NCBI GenBank assembly: GCA_030686995.1
Contig: CM060708.1
Location: 261,425,044-261,489,043 of the forward strand
Source: Artemisia argyi
Taxonomy: Eukaryota; Streptophyta; Magnoliopsida; Asterales; Asteraceae
Length of the DNA: 64,000 nt
Direction of reading: 5' to 3'
Shown here one piece after another: positions 1 to 13,229 of this stretch. How positions within the stretch are numbered: position 1 is the first letter of the stretch; every line of letters starts with the position of its first letter. The position numbers and the translations under genes were made by a program. The notes below the pieces were generated by a model, which saw only the letters and a list, made by a program, of their open reading frames with translations, made no database searches and was not told the origin of the DNA.

Positions 1-695
1 TGGTTATTAATATTACCAATAATTAATTGAAATTTAAGACAAATAATATCCCTTGTTGTCAAATTAAAAGACAAGTAAACACTTTTTTTAATTAATGAGG
101 ATCGGCCGATCGGGTCCTCTTCATGCCTATCCTAGACCAGTTCATGATTTTTTATAAGTCAAAGATTCTTAATGTTTATTTAAACTAAATTGAACGGTTC
201 TAGGTTTCTAACTATATCTTAACCGCATTATAATGCATTTAGGTAATTTCTAAAAAAAAGTCTTAAAAAAATAAAATTAAAAACATTTTTTTAATTGGAA
301 GGATTTCAAACTAACACATATATATGAATAGGAGTTAAGTTACATTATGAATTTTAATCTCTTTAATTGTAGGAGCTACTAATATTTATGAACCTCATTA
401 ACTTGCAATGGTCCAATTAATCAATGTGATATAAAAGCCCAATTAACTACCTTCTAATGCATATTTCATATATATAAAGCCTACAAACTAACCCACAAAC
501 TAACACAGTTTCATCTCAGTTTCTAAACACACATTACACTATTAATAATTTAAATATTCTATTTTTAAAAAACATATATCTACTACGTTTTAAAGTAATT
601 GAGATAATACTAAATAAGGAAGGTTTAAAATGAAAAAATTTTGATCGCCACAAACAGTCACCGGGTACCCGCCGCTGCATTGCGCGAGTACCCTT
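1..695. other. AT-rich intergenic stretch, no gene seen
   Basis: No reading frame or repeat border is recognised over most of this stretch. Its right edge (about 650-699) is GC-richer and forms the Helitron-like terminus listed separately, so part of it may be the body of a Helitron whose 5' end I could not place. Confidence 0.4.
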
Positions 696-699
696 CTAG
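660..699 (+). mobile_element. Helitron-like 3' terminus
   Basis: A GC-rich stretch with a short CGC/GCG stem (about 673-686) is followed by GAGTACCCTT and then CTAG at 696-699, with T next. Plant Helitrons end in a short hairpin followed by CTRR, usually CTAG, and insert between A and T. A near-identical terminus lies at 2890-2916. No matching 5' TC end was found, so the full element is undefined. Confidence 0.45.
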
Positions 700-717
700 T
701 ATCTTATTACTACTTTT

Positions 718-1190
718 GTTGCAATTAGCAAGATAGTTTACTCGTTAAGAAACACTAAAAAAATATTATCATGAACAATTACAGTTCTTAGCATGTCTTA
801 AGATGTCTGCAGCAATTTTTCACATTCAAAAAAGACCTGCTAAATGTCTAAAAGGATACTTTGTTATTGACAAGTTACACCACGAAAGTCAAAGAGTTTT
901 TTGCATTTTCAAACATGGGAAGACCAAAACAATAGTATTAGAATACAAATTGACGGCATATGGGAGTTGATTTGCACATCAAATAAATTGATGGGGACAC
1001 TAAAATATTACACTCTTAATGCATATGTTACAACATACAATATGCATAATTGTGGTGTCCCCATCAATTTATTTGGTGTGCAAATCACCTCCCATAGATT
1101 AACTCAATCTCACATCATTCTGACCCACTTTCCTAGAACCTTACACTTCATTTTGTCGCAAACCAAACAAGACCTTGTGAACAAACTTCA
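718..1190 (+). repeat. Orphan duplicate of gene promoter segment (copy 1)
   Basis: This stretch repeats, with few differences, the segment 3059-3415 that lies directly upstream of the small-protein gene at 3536. Shared blocks include the start GTTGCAATTAGC, TAAATGTCTAAAAGGATA and the end CATTTTGTCGC..CCAAACAAGACC. Copy 1 differs mainly by the MITE at 961-1094. After about 1190 it runs into a minisatellite instead of a TATA box and coding region, so it has no gene of its own. Confidence 0.85.
961..1094. mobile_element. 134-bp palindromic MITE with TA duplication
   Basis: Terminal inverted repeats of 40 bp (961-1000 and 1055-1094) match except at two positions, with termini TGGGAG and CTCCCA. 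TA flanks both sides (959-960, 1095-1096). The duplicate promoter segment at 3059-3415 lacks it and serves as an empty site. A TA target duplication suggests the Tc1/Mariner (Stowaway) superfamily, though the terminus is not the canonical Stowaway sequence. The reading frame at 901-1371 is only this MITE plus the following minisatellite. Confidence 0.8.
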
Positions 1191-2330
1191 AATAAAAACG
1201 TATAAAAACGGACGAAAACGTAAAAAAAAACGGAAGAAAATATACAAAAAAAGAGTGAAAACATATAAAAACGAACAAAAACGTAGTAAACGGATGAAAA
1301 CGTATAAAAACAGACAAATACATTTAGATATGGATAAAAGCGGAGAAGAAAGTACGAACGAAAACGTATAAAAACGTAAAAACAAACGAAAACATACAAA
1401 AACGTAAGAAAAACGGATGGATACTTATAGAAATTGATAAAAGCGGATAAACGCATAAAAACGGACGAAAAAGTAAGAAATACGGACAAAAACGTATAAA
1501 GACGGACGAAAACTTGTAAAAACGGACGAAAAGGTATAAAACTGACGAAAACGTGTACAACGGATGAAAACATATAAAAATAGATGAAACGTACAGAAAC
1601 GGTTAAAAGTGGAAAATGTTAAAAACGTAAGAAAAGCGGAAGAAAACTTATAAAAACGGGTGAAAATGTATAAAAATGGATGAAAGTGGATGAAAACGTA
1701 TAAAAATGGATGAACACGTATAAATACTGACGAAAGGGTATAAAAGCGGATGAAAACGTATATAAACAAATGAAAATGTATAAAAACAGACGAAAACGTA
1801 TAAAAACATAAGAAACGGACGAAAACGTATAAAAACGCAAGAAAAACGGAAGAAAACGTATTAAAACAAATGAAAGCATATAAAAACGGACGGAAACGTA
1901 ATAAACTGACGAAAACGTAAAAAACGGATGAAAACATATAAAAAAGGAAAAAAAAGTATAGAAACAGATAAAAGTAGAAAAAACGGATAAAAACGTAGGA
2001 AAAGTGGAAGAAAACGTATAAAACGGGTGAAAACTAATAAAACCGGATGAAAATGTATATAAATGGACGAATAGTATAGAAATGGATAAAAGCGGATAAA
2101 AACGTCTGAAAACGTAAAAAAACAAACGAAAACGTATGAAAACATATGAAAACGGATAGAAACAGACGAAAACGTATAAAACGGATGAAAACTTATAAAA
2201 ATAGAAGAAACCGTATAAAAACGTAAGAAAACGTAAAAAACAGATAAAAACGTAAAAAAATAGACGAATACGTATAGAAAGGATAAAAACGTAAGAAAAC
2301 ATATAACATGGATGATGAAATAGACGGCAA
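1191..2330. repeat. Purine-rich minisatellite (AACGTATAAAAACGGACGAA type)
   Basis: About 1.1 kb of degenerate tandem units of roughly 19-22 bp built from ACGTATAAAAACGG and ACGAAA. No stop codons occur in several frames of the reverse strand, giving artefact reading frames rich in Phe, Arg and Val. The unit resembles the arms of the foldback element at 25461-28173. Shortly after the array, 2427-2446 contains CAGGGACCATTTATGTAATT, which resembles that element's terminus. Confidence 0.8.
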
Positions 2331-2530
2331 GTTATAAAAAGGATTATGTGTTATTTTTTACAAAAATAAGGACGATTAGTGGAATTCTAAAATTTTTGAG
2401 ACGGTTGATGCAATATTTACCATTCCAGGGACCATTTATGTAATTATATATATACTAAAGGATAAGAGGTTACTGTAGCAAATACTGTAGTTGCTACAGT
2501 TGTTTCTACAGTAACATTATTTTTTGACAC

Positions 2531-2758
2531 TTTTAACCCCTAACGTTATAGATCAATTGCAAAGTTAGTCCTTAACGGTCGTTACCTAACAGTTATGGAT
2601 TAAATTTGCAACGACCCAATAATTTCAGGGACATAGTGTTATCTACAGTACAGACTTCCTTACCAAATTTAAAAAACAATCCCTGCATTAGCGATAAATT
2701 ACACAGTTAGTCTCTAAGGACTAACTTTGCAAAATTCCGATAACTTTAGGGGCTTTTA
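2531..2758. repeat. Small inverted-repeat element
   Basis: TTTTAACCCCTAACGTTATAG at the left is mirrored by CGATAACTTTAGGGGC at the right, and GCAAAGTTAGTCCTTA by TAAGGACTAACTTTGC further in. This looks like a degraded terminal-inverted-repeat element. No convincing target duplication was seen and the superfamily is unresolved. Confidence 0.4.
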
Positions 2759-2884
2759 TGTAAAAAAATTTACTATTTCCACAAATTATTTATAAAAATA
2801 GTACTCGCGGTTATCGATCTTTTGCATAGTTACTCCTAAAAAAAAAGAAAAAAAAAATGACCGTTTCGTTTCGAGTTTAGATTC

Positions 2885-2916
2885 ATTCTCGCAGCAACGC
2901 GCGAGTACCAAACTAG
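2885..2916 (+). mobile_element. Helitron-like 3' terminus
   Basis: TCGCAGCAACGCGCGAGTACC is followed by AAA and CTAG at 2913-2916, with T next. It closely resembles the terminus at 660-699, and each sits just upstream of one copy of the duplicated promoter segment. The 5' end is not found. Confidence 0.45.
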
Positions 2917-3058
2917 TTGATCCTAAAGAGTTAAATAGTCACAAAATTTTATGAGTTCAAAAAAAATGTTAAAAAATAAACTTTAAGGCACATATATGTT
3001 TGTTCGATACATAGAAAAAAGTGCAAATAACAAAGGTGCTATTTGCCTTTAATACTTC

Positions 3059-3415
3059 TGTTGCAATTAGCTAGTTTACTCGTTAAGAATTAAGAAACAC
3101 TAAAACATATTATCATGAACAATTACACATCATATCTTAGCATGTCTTAAGATGTCTATAGCAAATTTTGACATTCAAAAAACTACTACTCCGTAAATGT
3201 CTAAAAGGATATTTTGTTATCGACAAGTTACAACACGAAAGTCAAAGAGTTTTTTTTCATTTTCAAACATGGGAAGACCGAAATAAGAGTATTAGAATAT
3301 TAGAATACAAATTGACGGCCTATACATTAACACAATCTCACATCATTCTGACCCACTTTCCTAGAACCTTACTCTTCATTTTGTCGCCAACCAAACAAGA
3401 CCATGTGAACAATTT
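3059..3415 (+). promoter_or_regulatory. Upstream region of the 3536 gene (promoter segment copy 2)
   Basis: This segment lies directly upstream of the TATA box and start codon of the gene at 3536. It is duplicated at 718-1190. No individual binding site is claimed. Confidence 0.6.
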
Positions 3416-3447
3416 TAAAAAATAACGAAGAAAATTCTTTCCATGCC

Positions 3448-3454
3448 TATAAAA
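3448..3454 (+). promoter_or_regulatory. TATA box of the 3536 gene
   Basis: TATAAAA lies within CATGCCTATAAAAC, 88 bp before the chosen ATG. The same string sits about 100 bp before the ATG of the paralogue at 31168. The ATG inside this box (3443) opens a longer in-frame reading frame, but it falls in the promoter and is not the likely start. Confidence 0.75.
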
Positions 3455-3535
3455 CCTTCAACCTTTTACGACTTTCACCATTTCAAACTTTACACTCAAT
3501 CCATAACACCCTCTCTTCCTTATAATTCAGGAACC

Positions 3536-3892
3536 ATGTTTAGAGCAATGAGCTCGAGGAAAGTTCATCGCGGATACGACCAATTGATCAGCGAATTCAC
3601 GTCCGAAGATGTACAAATGGACGCTAAAATGCTAAGGTCCACAACGTTGCCTGCCAACTTCTTTGGCAAACTTCCAACTAAATTTGTGCCGGACCCGAAA
3701 GGTCCAGCTAAAGTAGTTACCGTAGAGAAGCAAGTGAAGAAAGCGAGCAAGGTTCATCCGCTTTTTAGCTTATTTGAAAGGAGAAACCGTAAAAAGAAGG
3801 CGACTGCTAGACCCGATTTCTCAAGGTATATGCAATACCTTAAGGAAGGAGGTGTTTGGGATACGAATTCAGCTAAGCCTGTAATTTATTGA
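3536..3892 (+). CDS. Small basic plant-specific protein, copy 1 (118 aa)
   Basis: Single-exon gene. The start is the ATG in AGGAACCATG, because the paralogue at 31168 starts in the same context and both proteins begin MFRAMSSRK / MYRNMSTRS. Conserved blocks in the pair are a Leu-Pro-x-x-Phe-Phe-Gly motif near residue 43, then VEKQVKKASK, a phenylalanine-containing HPLFSLF, a basic RNRKKKATARP stretch, SRYMQYLKEGGVW and the C-terminal PVIY. No signal peptide or membrane segment is evident. The basic cluster could act in nuclear targeting, but that is inference. It resembles uncharacterised plant proteins of 110-130 residues ending in similar motifs. I do not know the function. It is flanked upstream by a promoter segment that also exists as an orphan copy. 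Confidence 0.88.
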   Translation: MFRAMSSRKVHRGYDQLISEFTSEDVQMDAKMLRSTTLPANFFGKLPTKFVPDPKGPAKVVTVEKQVKKASKVHPLFSLFERRNRKKKATARPDFSRYMQYLKEGGVWDTNSAKPVIY

Positions 3893-4601
3893 TTTGTTTC
3901 AATCGTGTAATAATTTTGTAAGAAGTAAAATTCGTGCATAGGGTTGTAATTTGTAAAGCTCTTACAATCTAGTGTGTTATACGTACACCTTTTATATATA
4001 AATACCATTGAATTGAATTTGTTTAGTTATGTTTGTACAAACGTTGGTTAACATATTTTTATGCATGGTATCTTTCCTATCATTTGCTAAAGCATAGCCA
4101 TAAAGAGCTATATTTAAAATTCAAAATATGCAGATAATCTTGTACAGCAATTTCACAGTACTATACGTAATATACGTATTGATGTTCTAATTAATATAGC
4201 AATATTATAAATTTATAACTACAAGAGTTTACGTTTAGAATGTTTGAAAACGTCTGTTTGAAAATGTCTACTTATAGTCTTATATGTATAAGGTCGATGT
4301 CATTTTGAAAACTTCACTAAAATGATGACCTTGTTTACAGCGTTGCCAATTTTATCTTTTGTTAACTAGAGAGAACAGAAAACATTTCAGATATTATCAC
4401 AATAAATAAATCATTTTTCTATATTCAAATTTCTTCGAGATATTCATCGACTTGGTCAATCGTTATGATTTTAATTTTAGTTTATTATTGAAAAGAAAAC
4501 AAAAAAGAAGTGAAATATAAAAGTCAAACCTTGAACGGGTGTAAACTTGTAAAGTCGTCATTGACGAAAAACAAATTAGTTTTCAGTTCTTATTAATATT
4601 A
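3893..4601. other. 3' flank of the 3536 gene, no further gene seen
   Basis: The first 130 bases are AT-rich and probably contain the 3' UTR. TATATATAAATACC near 3993 is a possible polyadenylation region. Nothing else is recognised before the MITE at 4602. Confidence 0.4.
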
Positions 4602-4856
4602 CTCCTTCCGTGCCATTTTTATTGTTCAGTTTGAATTTTCAAAGTCAAACCGGTTCAACTTTGACCATAAATATATATTTTTATTATATAATACTTGATG
4701 AAAAAATTATACCATTGAAAAGTACACTTAAAACTCAATCCATTTATATATTTTGCATCAAATATTATATAACACCCACAAAAATATTTAAGGTCAAAGT
4801 TGAAGAATGAAGACTAAAAAAGTCAATATTGGACAATAAAAATGAGACGGAGGGAG
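4602..4856. mobile_element. Stowaway-like MITE (255 bp, TA duplication)
   Basis: Begins CTCCTTCCGTGCCATTTTTA and ends with the inverted form AAAATGAGACGGAGGGAG, flanked by TA on each side (4600-4601, 4857-4858). The termini match the Stowaway consensus CTCCCTCCGT. A second member of similar length and interior lies at 30717-30972, just upstream of the paralogous small-protein gene. Confidence 0.88.
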
Positions 4857-4858
4857 TA

Positions 4859-7425
<2,567 letters not shown>

Positions 7426-7492
<67 letters not shown>
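7426..7492. repeat. (AAT)n microsatellite
   Basis: Uninterrupted run of about 22 AAT units preceded by a poly-A tract. Confidence 0.97.
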
Positions 7493-7498
<6 letters not shown>

Positions 7499-8077
7499 TA
7501 TGTCATTGTAACCTCATTAACTTACATCTTACATAAATTTTTTTTAATTTGATGTGATCAATATTATCTTTAAGCATGATGTTCATCTTTGAGCCATTTA
7601 TCATTACGACATGCGTCAAGTGAAAGTGCAATGTTGTATGCAACTATTCACCATCTATTTTGATTGTTCAACTCTGTTTAACTCTTTAACAACATGAAAA
7701 AACAAAAACTGTGCGCTCCTTAATGTCTTCCAAGTCATTAACATATTGATTATTAATTAATTTCTCTACTTTTCACCCATGATAAAAACAAATGCTATTA
7801 TCATATTGTTATGTTATCTTCCTAGATGGACAAAAACTTTCTATTAGATCTCATATGGCTACTAGATATAGACAATAATGCGATTTGAGACTAATCGAGT
7901 GTTTTAAGATAATAAAAGCTTAGGGCATGCTTGGCTCAAGTCAAGGAATGGCAAAGGGAATAGAAATGGGAATGGAATGCAATGGCAAAGGGTATTCCCA
8001 TTGTATTGATGGTGCTTGGTTTTGTACAAAGGAAAGAAAAATAACCATGTCAAAAGAAACCTTTTTTTCCCATAATA
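7493..8077. other. Intergenic with possible MITE relic
   Basis: GGGCATGCTTGGCTCAAG at about 7922 resembles the start of a terminal-inverted-repeat element, but the opposite end was not found. The Tourist element begins directly after this stretch. Confidence 0.3.
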
Positions 8078-8080
8078 TAA

Positions 8081-8574
8081 GAGCATCCACAAAGGAAAAA
8101 TCACACAAAGACTTTTTACTATTACAAAAAGCTTTTTGATATGATTTTTTGCATTGTTTGACTAGTTTTTTTAAAAGCTTTTTGCAAAAGCTTGGCAAAC
8201 ACCAAGTCTTTCATACAAGTCTTGGGCATTAAATGAGATTTGCATTTAATGCATTAAATGCATCAAGTCTTTAAGGGCATCCACTATGGTGGTTTATGAA
8301 AAGGTTTATAAAATTATGAAGATGTTTAAGAACTTATAAACCATAGTGAGCATATATTTCAAGCTTATGTGTCATGAAAAGGTCTAGGATATTGAACTTT
8401 TTCATAATTTAATGATTTTGATTATGTGTGAAGTTTATATCACTTGAATAGGTTTATAACATAGTGGGGATAGGTTTATAAAACAAAAAGGTTTATAATT
8501 TAATATCATAACACAAGTATAAACCTTTTAAAAGGTTTACCATAGTGGATGGCCTTATGCCATTGTAGATACTC
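8081..8574. mobile_element. Tourist-like MITE (PIF/Harbinger), interrupted
   Basis: Starts GAGCATCCACAAAGG and ends with the inverted form CCATTGTAGATACTC. TAA flanks both ends (8078-8080, 8575-8577), the 3-bp TWA duplication typical of PIF/Harbinger elements. GAGCATCC is a familiar Tourist-type terminus. A second MITE (8275-8554) sits inside its right half. Confidence 0.7.
8275..8554. mobile_element. MITE nested in Tourist element
   Basis: Inverted termini GGGCATCCACTATGGT and ACCATAGTGGATGGCC, with repeated GGTTTATAA motifs inside. TTA occurs at or next to both ends, suggesting a 3-bp duplication, but the exact border is ambiguous by one base. Outer sequences continue the Tourist element on both sides. 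Confidence 0.65.
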
Positions 8575-8617
8575 TAACACCTAAGTTGTCTCCATTGATG
8601 ATTTTAATGGTAGTGGG

Positions 8618-10717
8618 TAGAGCCGGCAATTTTGACACGAAACCTGTTAACACGACACGACACGACCTGTTCTTAACAGGTTTCGTGTTTGACCTTAACA
8701 GGTTTCGTGTCTTAACAGGTTGGACCTGTTAAGACCTGTTAATTTTCGTGTCTTAACAGGTCAGACCTGTTAAGACCTGTTAGTGACCTGTTAATATTAT
8801 ACTATATATATATAATAATATAATCCTTAAAATTACATACCCTAAAAATAAAATCCACTCAATACTAATCTACTATGCCGCCTCCCCCTTCCCTGATCCC
8901 TCAAACCCAAATACCCATTACCCAATCGTATAGTTAATCACCCAAACCCAAATACCCAAATCCAATCGTACAGAGTAAATCACAGACAAGTAATGATTAG
9001 TGAAGTAAGCAGCAGCAACAACATAGATCTCCCCTGATTTCATCCCTTGATTCTCTTTAAGGTTCGATTTCTATTTAATGATGTTCTTCCAGTTCGATTT
9101 CTTTAACTTTGAAAGTTAGGTTTTATTTAACTTTTTAATTTATAATCATTCTTGCAAATGGGGTATTCCAGAACATGATTCGTTAACTTTGAAAGTTAGG
9201 TTATTATTCATAAGAGTTATGAAACCTTAGAACTGTGACCCATTTTAAAATATGACCCGATTGCTAAACTGCTAGTCCATGGGATTTTGTGATTTAATGT
9301 GTAGAATGATAGTAGGTAATGTTAAGTTTAGAGGTTAGGAGCATTTATAAAATTGGACCTAAAATTATGAACTATGGCGATGTTTGGACATGCTTATTTA
9401 CAGCAGCCTATATGCAGAAAAAATATGCAATAGGACCAAAAAATAACATAGAACTTTTCGATCTTATTTAGTTTTAAAGGGGTTTATATATACGGTAAGA
9501 AAGTAATTCTAGTTTCATCTCAAGTAAACACCTTAGATAAGCAATTTGGGGGATCCAAGCATTTTAAAGTGCTATTTTTTTAAATACAAGTATAAGATAT
9601 GCAGTTTAGCAGGAAAAAGAAACGCAATCCCAAACACTCTTTATGTGTAGCAGCATTATGCCTCAACTTGTAGAATTTGTTATTGTTGCTGAAATTATTT
9701 GTTTGATGTTATAGGGTGAGTGCAGTTGGTAAGCTGCTGAAAGTATGCATGTTTGATGTTTATCAGCTCAAATTTTATGTGACATTCAATCAAACCAGAA
9801 TTAAATAGCTGAAACATGAGCATAAGCTTGTTTTATTTAGCAGATTGTGACTTGAACAATTGAAGAAGATGAATACAGTTGTATGTTAACCTGCTATGAC
9901 AACTAACCATTTTTGTTCTTAATGATAGACATGTCGTCACCCTTCCAGCTTGTATTAAAAAATGTCTTGCATCAGTTGTACTTTGTTTTCATAAAAACCA
10001 GTTACATGTTTTGTGTATACATAGGAATCAGTCTGCTGAAAAAATTGCACATTTGACGTTTACAACCCATATAGCTTGTTTGACCCGCCAACCTATTTGA
10101 CCCGTTTACATAAACAGCTTAAGTGGGTTAAACTGTTCTAGTTAGGGTTGAGATTTTCAACACGAATGTATACATGGGTGGTGTTTGGGTTGGGTGACAC
10201 TGATATGCCAATTGTATAGATGCTGATGTGTAGTTAAACAATATGCAAACATTTAGATGTTACAAATTTAAATAAATATAAACATGTAACATGGGATAAA
10301 TTGTAATCCGTACCTGGTGTTAAGAAAAACCATTTTCTAATATTTACTCTTTTGACTTTTCAGGTTTAAAATGGAAGATACGAGTAAAGGAGTCGGAATT
10401 GATATTATGATTGATATATATTTGTATTAATTAAGAGTTTTTTATGAACTTTTGTAATGTTAAGGATTATCATTATGTATTAGTTAAGATTTGTAAGAGC
10501 TTTTGTATTGTAAGGATTTTTTTTAAAGTTTTAGTCAAGACTTTTATAATATGCATGTTAACAGGTTTTTAACAGGTCTTAACAGGTGCACCTGTTAATT
10601 TTCGTGTCGTGTTCGTGTTTGAGAAAAATGACACGATTAGTTAACAGGTCGTGTTCGTGTTTGACCTTAACAGGTTCGTGTCTTAACAGGTTCGTGTGAC
10701 CTGTTATGCCAGCTCTA
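8618..10717. mobile_element. Non-autonomous hAT element (2.1 kb, 8-bp TSD)
   Basis: Terminal inverted repeats TAGAGCCGGCA and TGCCAGCTCTA are bordered by the exact 8-bp duplication GTAGTGGG (8610-8617, 10718-10725), diagnostic of hAT elements. Both subterminal zones (about 8640-8800 and 10555-10710) are packed with direct and inverted copies of AACAGGT and CGTGT strings, the usual transposase-binding architecture. The 1.7-kb interior has no transposase frame. It holds a pyrimidine-rich 5'-UTR-like stretch (8870-9100) and, after a possible splice acceptor near 10363, a short terminal frame (about 10371-10430), so it looks like a deletion derivative of an autonomous element. Confidence 0.93.
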
Positions 10718-10856
10718 GTAGTGGGCTAACACACAAATTCGTGTGATGTTTAATTGACTTTATTTTCAACAATGTTGATTGATGAGTTTAGGAAGAAGGC
10801 ACTATGGATCAATAACATTGCTATGTGGCTCAAGTCACGTGATTATGTCGATAACA

Positions 10857-12061
10857 CTAGCTATAAGTCTCGTGCATGCACGAGGTTTACATATGAATCA
10901 AATTTATTTTAAAATTTTAGTTTCGTATATGGAGATATAAGAATTTACACGTGAAAATTGTGATAAGTATAACTAATACTTGTCCATGACTTTTTATTAT
11001 GTATTAATATCTATTACAATGATATTTTGTAAAAAAATTTGTTAGTAGAAAGATTTAACTTTATTTAACTGACATATATGTTGAGGTTGATGTTGTTGTT
11101 GTTGTTTAACTTTAACTATTCATATCATGTTATACAAAATGTGCGAGTTTAGTAGCACACAATCATCACGAATAGGAGATATATTAGTGTGTCATCCATT
11201 GGACACCTTTCTTAGTGAGGGAAGTCCTTTTGATGAAGTTAAAATATGCTCCGTAAAGTTTTTTAAAAATATTTTTCTGAATATCCATATATAAACTTTA
11301 AATAAGAATTTCATGAGTCGTTGTTATAAGTATAATAGCGTATATTGATTTTCATATCATTGTAATCCGTGCTTACATTTGATATTCATATTCCCGTTAA
11401 CAATAGTTTAGCCGTATTTAATATTCAAGCCCGTGTACGCATAAATTAAACTTTTAAAATAAAATAACATGAGTCCTTAAACGTATATAGTAAAAAAATA
11501 TTTTAATGGATGAAAGTCTAAAACTAATATTAGTTTAAAAAAATATTTAACGTATATTAAAACTAATTCGTATATTTACAAAATTTTGTAATTTTAATAG
11601 ATAAAAGCCTGAAAATAATACTAATATTCATGTAATTTTAAACAAAGTTTATCTTATAAAATATAGGGGTTATAAAGTGTAAAGGGTTATTTGTTATTTT
11701 TCTAAAGATATTAAAAAATATGAAAACTTATAATTTTACACTTAACTCTATATAATTTATGTCAAATTCAACCACTAAAGCTTTATTAATTACTTCCCCT
11801 CTATTTTTTTTTAAGTTTTTATTTTTACAAATTTGACACAAATATTTTTATGTTTATTTTTTTCTCAACCAAATTTCTTTACAAAATTTATTAAAGTTTG
11901 ACCAAAATCAATTCAATTTTGACTTTCTATTGACCAATCATATTGCTTGATTTTGCCAACGTGGCAAAATCGAGCTCTTCAATTGGTCTAATTGTTTTTT
12001 CAATAACAAAGATTTTACAAAAACACTCTAAAATAATGTAATTCTTTTCTTATATAAAAGA
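10857..12061 (-). mobile_element. Non-autonomous Helitron (1.2 kb)
   Basis: Read on the minus strand it starts TCTTTTATATAAG (12061 downward), a typical plant Helitron 5' end. It ends with the perfect palindrome CTCGTGCATGCACGAG, then ACTTATAG and CTAG at 10860-10857. Host A and T flank it as expected for insertion at AT (10856, 12062). There is no Rep/helicase coding capacity and no recognised gene fragment inside. Confidence 0.75.
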
Positions 12062-12800
12062 TGCATAAGATGAACCGAGACATTCTTGATTTGATCATGT
12101 GTCTTCATCTTCTAATGAGCCTAATTAGATACTAAGACAAGAATAAAAAATACACGTTTTCTTGACATTCCTACTAATATTGGGTTGCATACGATAATAA
12201 GTTGAAATCTCTTTAGTTTGAACTTTAAAAGTGAGAGAATTACATTTTAAACATTCATGATCTTTTAATCACACTATCTAAGGGGGGAGGGAGTGCATCA
12301 CTCACATTCCTTCCCTTCACTCACTTTCAACCAATCCCCTTACATCACATCATTCCTCACTTTTTTCATCACTCGCTCATATTTTTAAATGCGCCACTTC
12401 ACTCACCCTTCACTCACTTTTTTTTTTTTTTTTTTTTTTTTTTTTCTTTTTTAAATTCCCTTCACTCAAAAACAACTTTCCAACGTTCAAAAAAATTTTC
12501 TTCCCGTGCGTTAGTAGCTCACTCACGGTGAGTTTACCGCGTCTTAAGGAGGGGGAGGCGGCGGTGTCACCGCGCATGAGCCTTACCGCACCGCTTCTTC
12601 ACGCATGCACTCTCAGCCCTTTTATAAACCACAAAGACACTTTTAGACATTAAATGCCTTAAAATTCAACATTACAAATTATATTGCTAAAGGTATAAGT
12701 AAATTTAACACAATTAGACATTTAATGTCTTAAAATTCAGCATTACAAATATCTACACATAGTGTATAACTTTTTAATGAACTAGACATTAAATTAAAGC
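12062..12800. other. Low-complexity intergenic stretch
   Basis: Contains CACTCACTT-rich sequence (12280-12520), a poly-T run (12419-12445) and a locally duplicated string of about 35 bp (near 12636 and 12717: AGACATTAAATG..TTAAAATTCA..ATTACAAAT). No gene seen. Confidence 0.4.
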
Positions 12801-13140
12801 ATAATTAATACTCTTATTAAAACACCATATTATTCACATTATATAACCAATTAAAAGCATATCTACCAAATTAAATACAAACAATTAAAACACCACTTTA
12901 CCAAAAAGTATAATAAAAATTTTATAATATACAATCTAAACAAGCACAACATAATCTAAAATATAAAATAATTAAACACACTAATTAATGTTATTTTTAA
13001 AACACTCCTAAAATGCAAATTACATGTTATTATACATATTGTACAAACTAATAAAACACATAAAGCTTCATACAAGCTAACAAATTGATGGTACATATAG
13101 TTTAAATTTTGGACCGGACCAACGGGTTCAACGGGGAACC
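12800..13140 (+). mobile_element. Fragment related to the Helitron at 32713-33813
   Basis: This stretch is clearly homologous, in opposite orientation, to about 33470-33740. Shared strings include AATTAAACACACTAATTAAT, CATACAAGCTAACAA/CACACAAGCTAACAA and GGACCGGACCAACGGGTTCA. The Helitron ends themselves were not found here, so it is a diverged or truncated relative. Confidence 0.65.
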
Positions 13141-13229
13141 GGTAGCACCACTGATTTGGCTAGCCACTAAAAGCCACCTATTAATACAAATATTCCCCAT
13201 ACTAATTGTACATGCAACGCCTGATAGTC

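Noticed and set aside
1148..2302. Overlapping reverse-strand frames of 60-227 codons
   Set aside because: Products of the purine-rich minisatellite, low complexity and open in all three phases.
3443..3535. Longer start of the small-protein gene adding 31 residues
   Set aside because: The upstream ATG lies in the TATA box region shared with the paralogue, and the added residues have no counterpart there.
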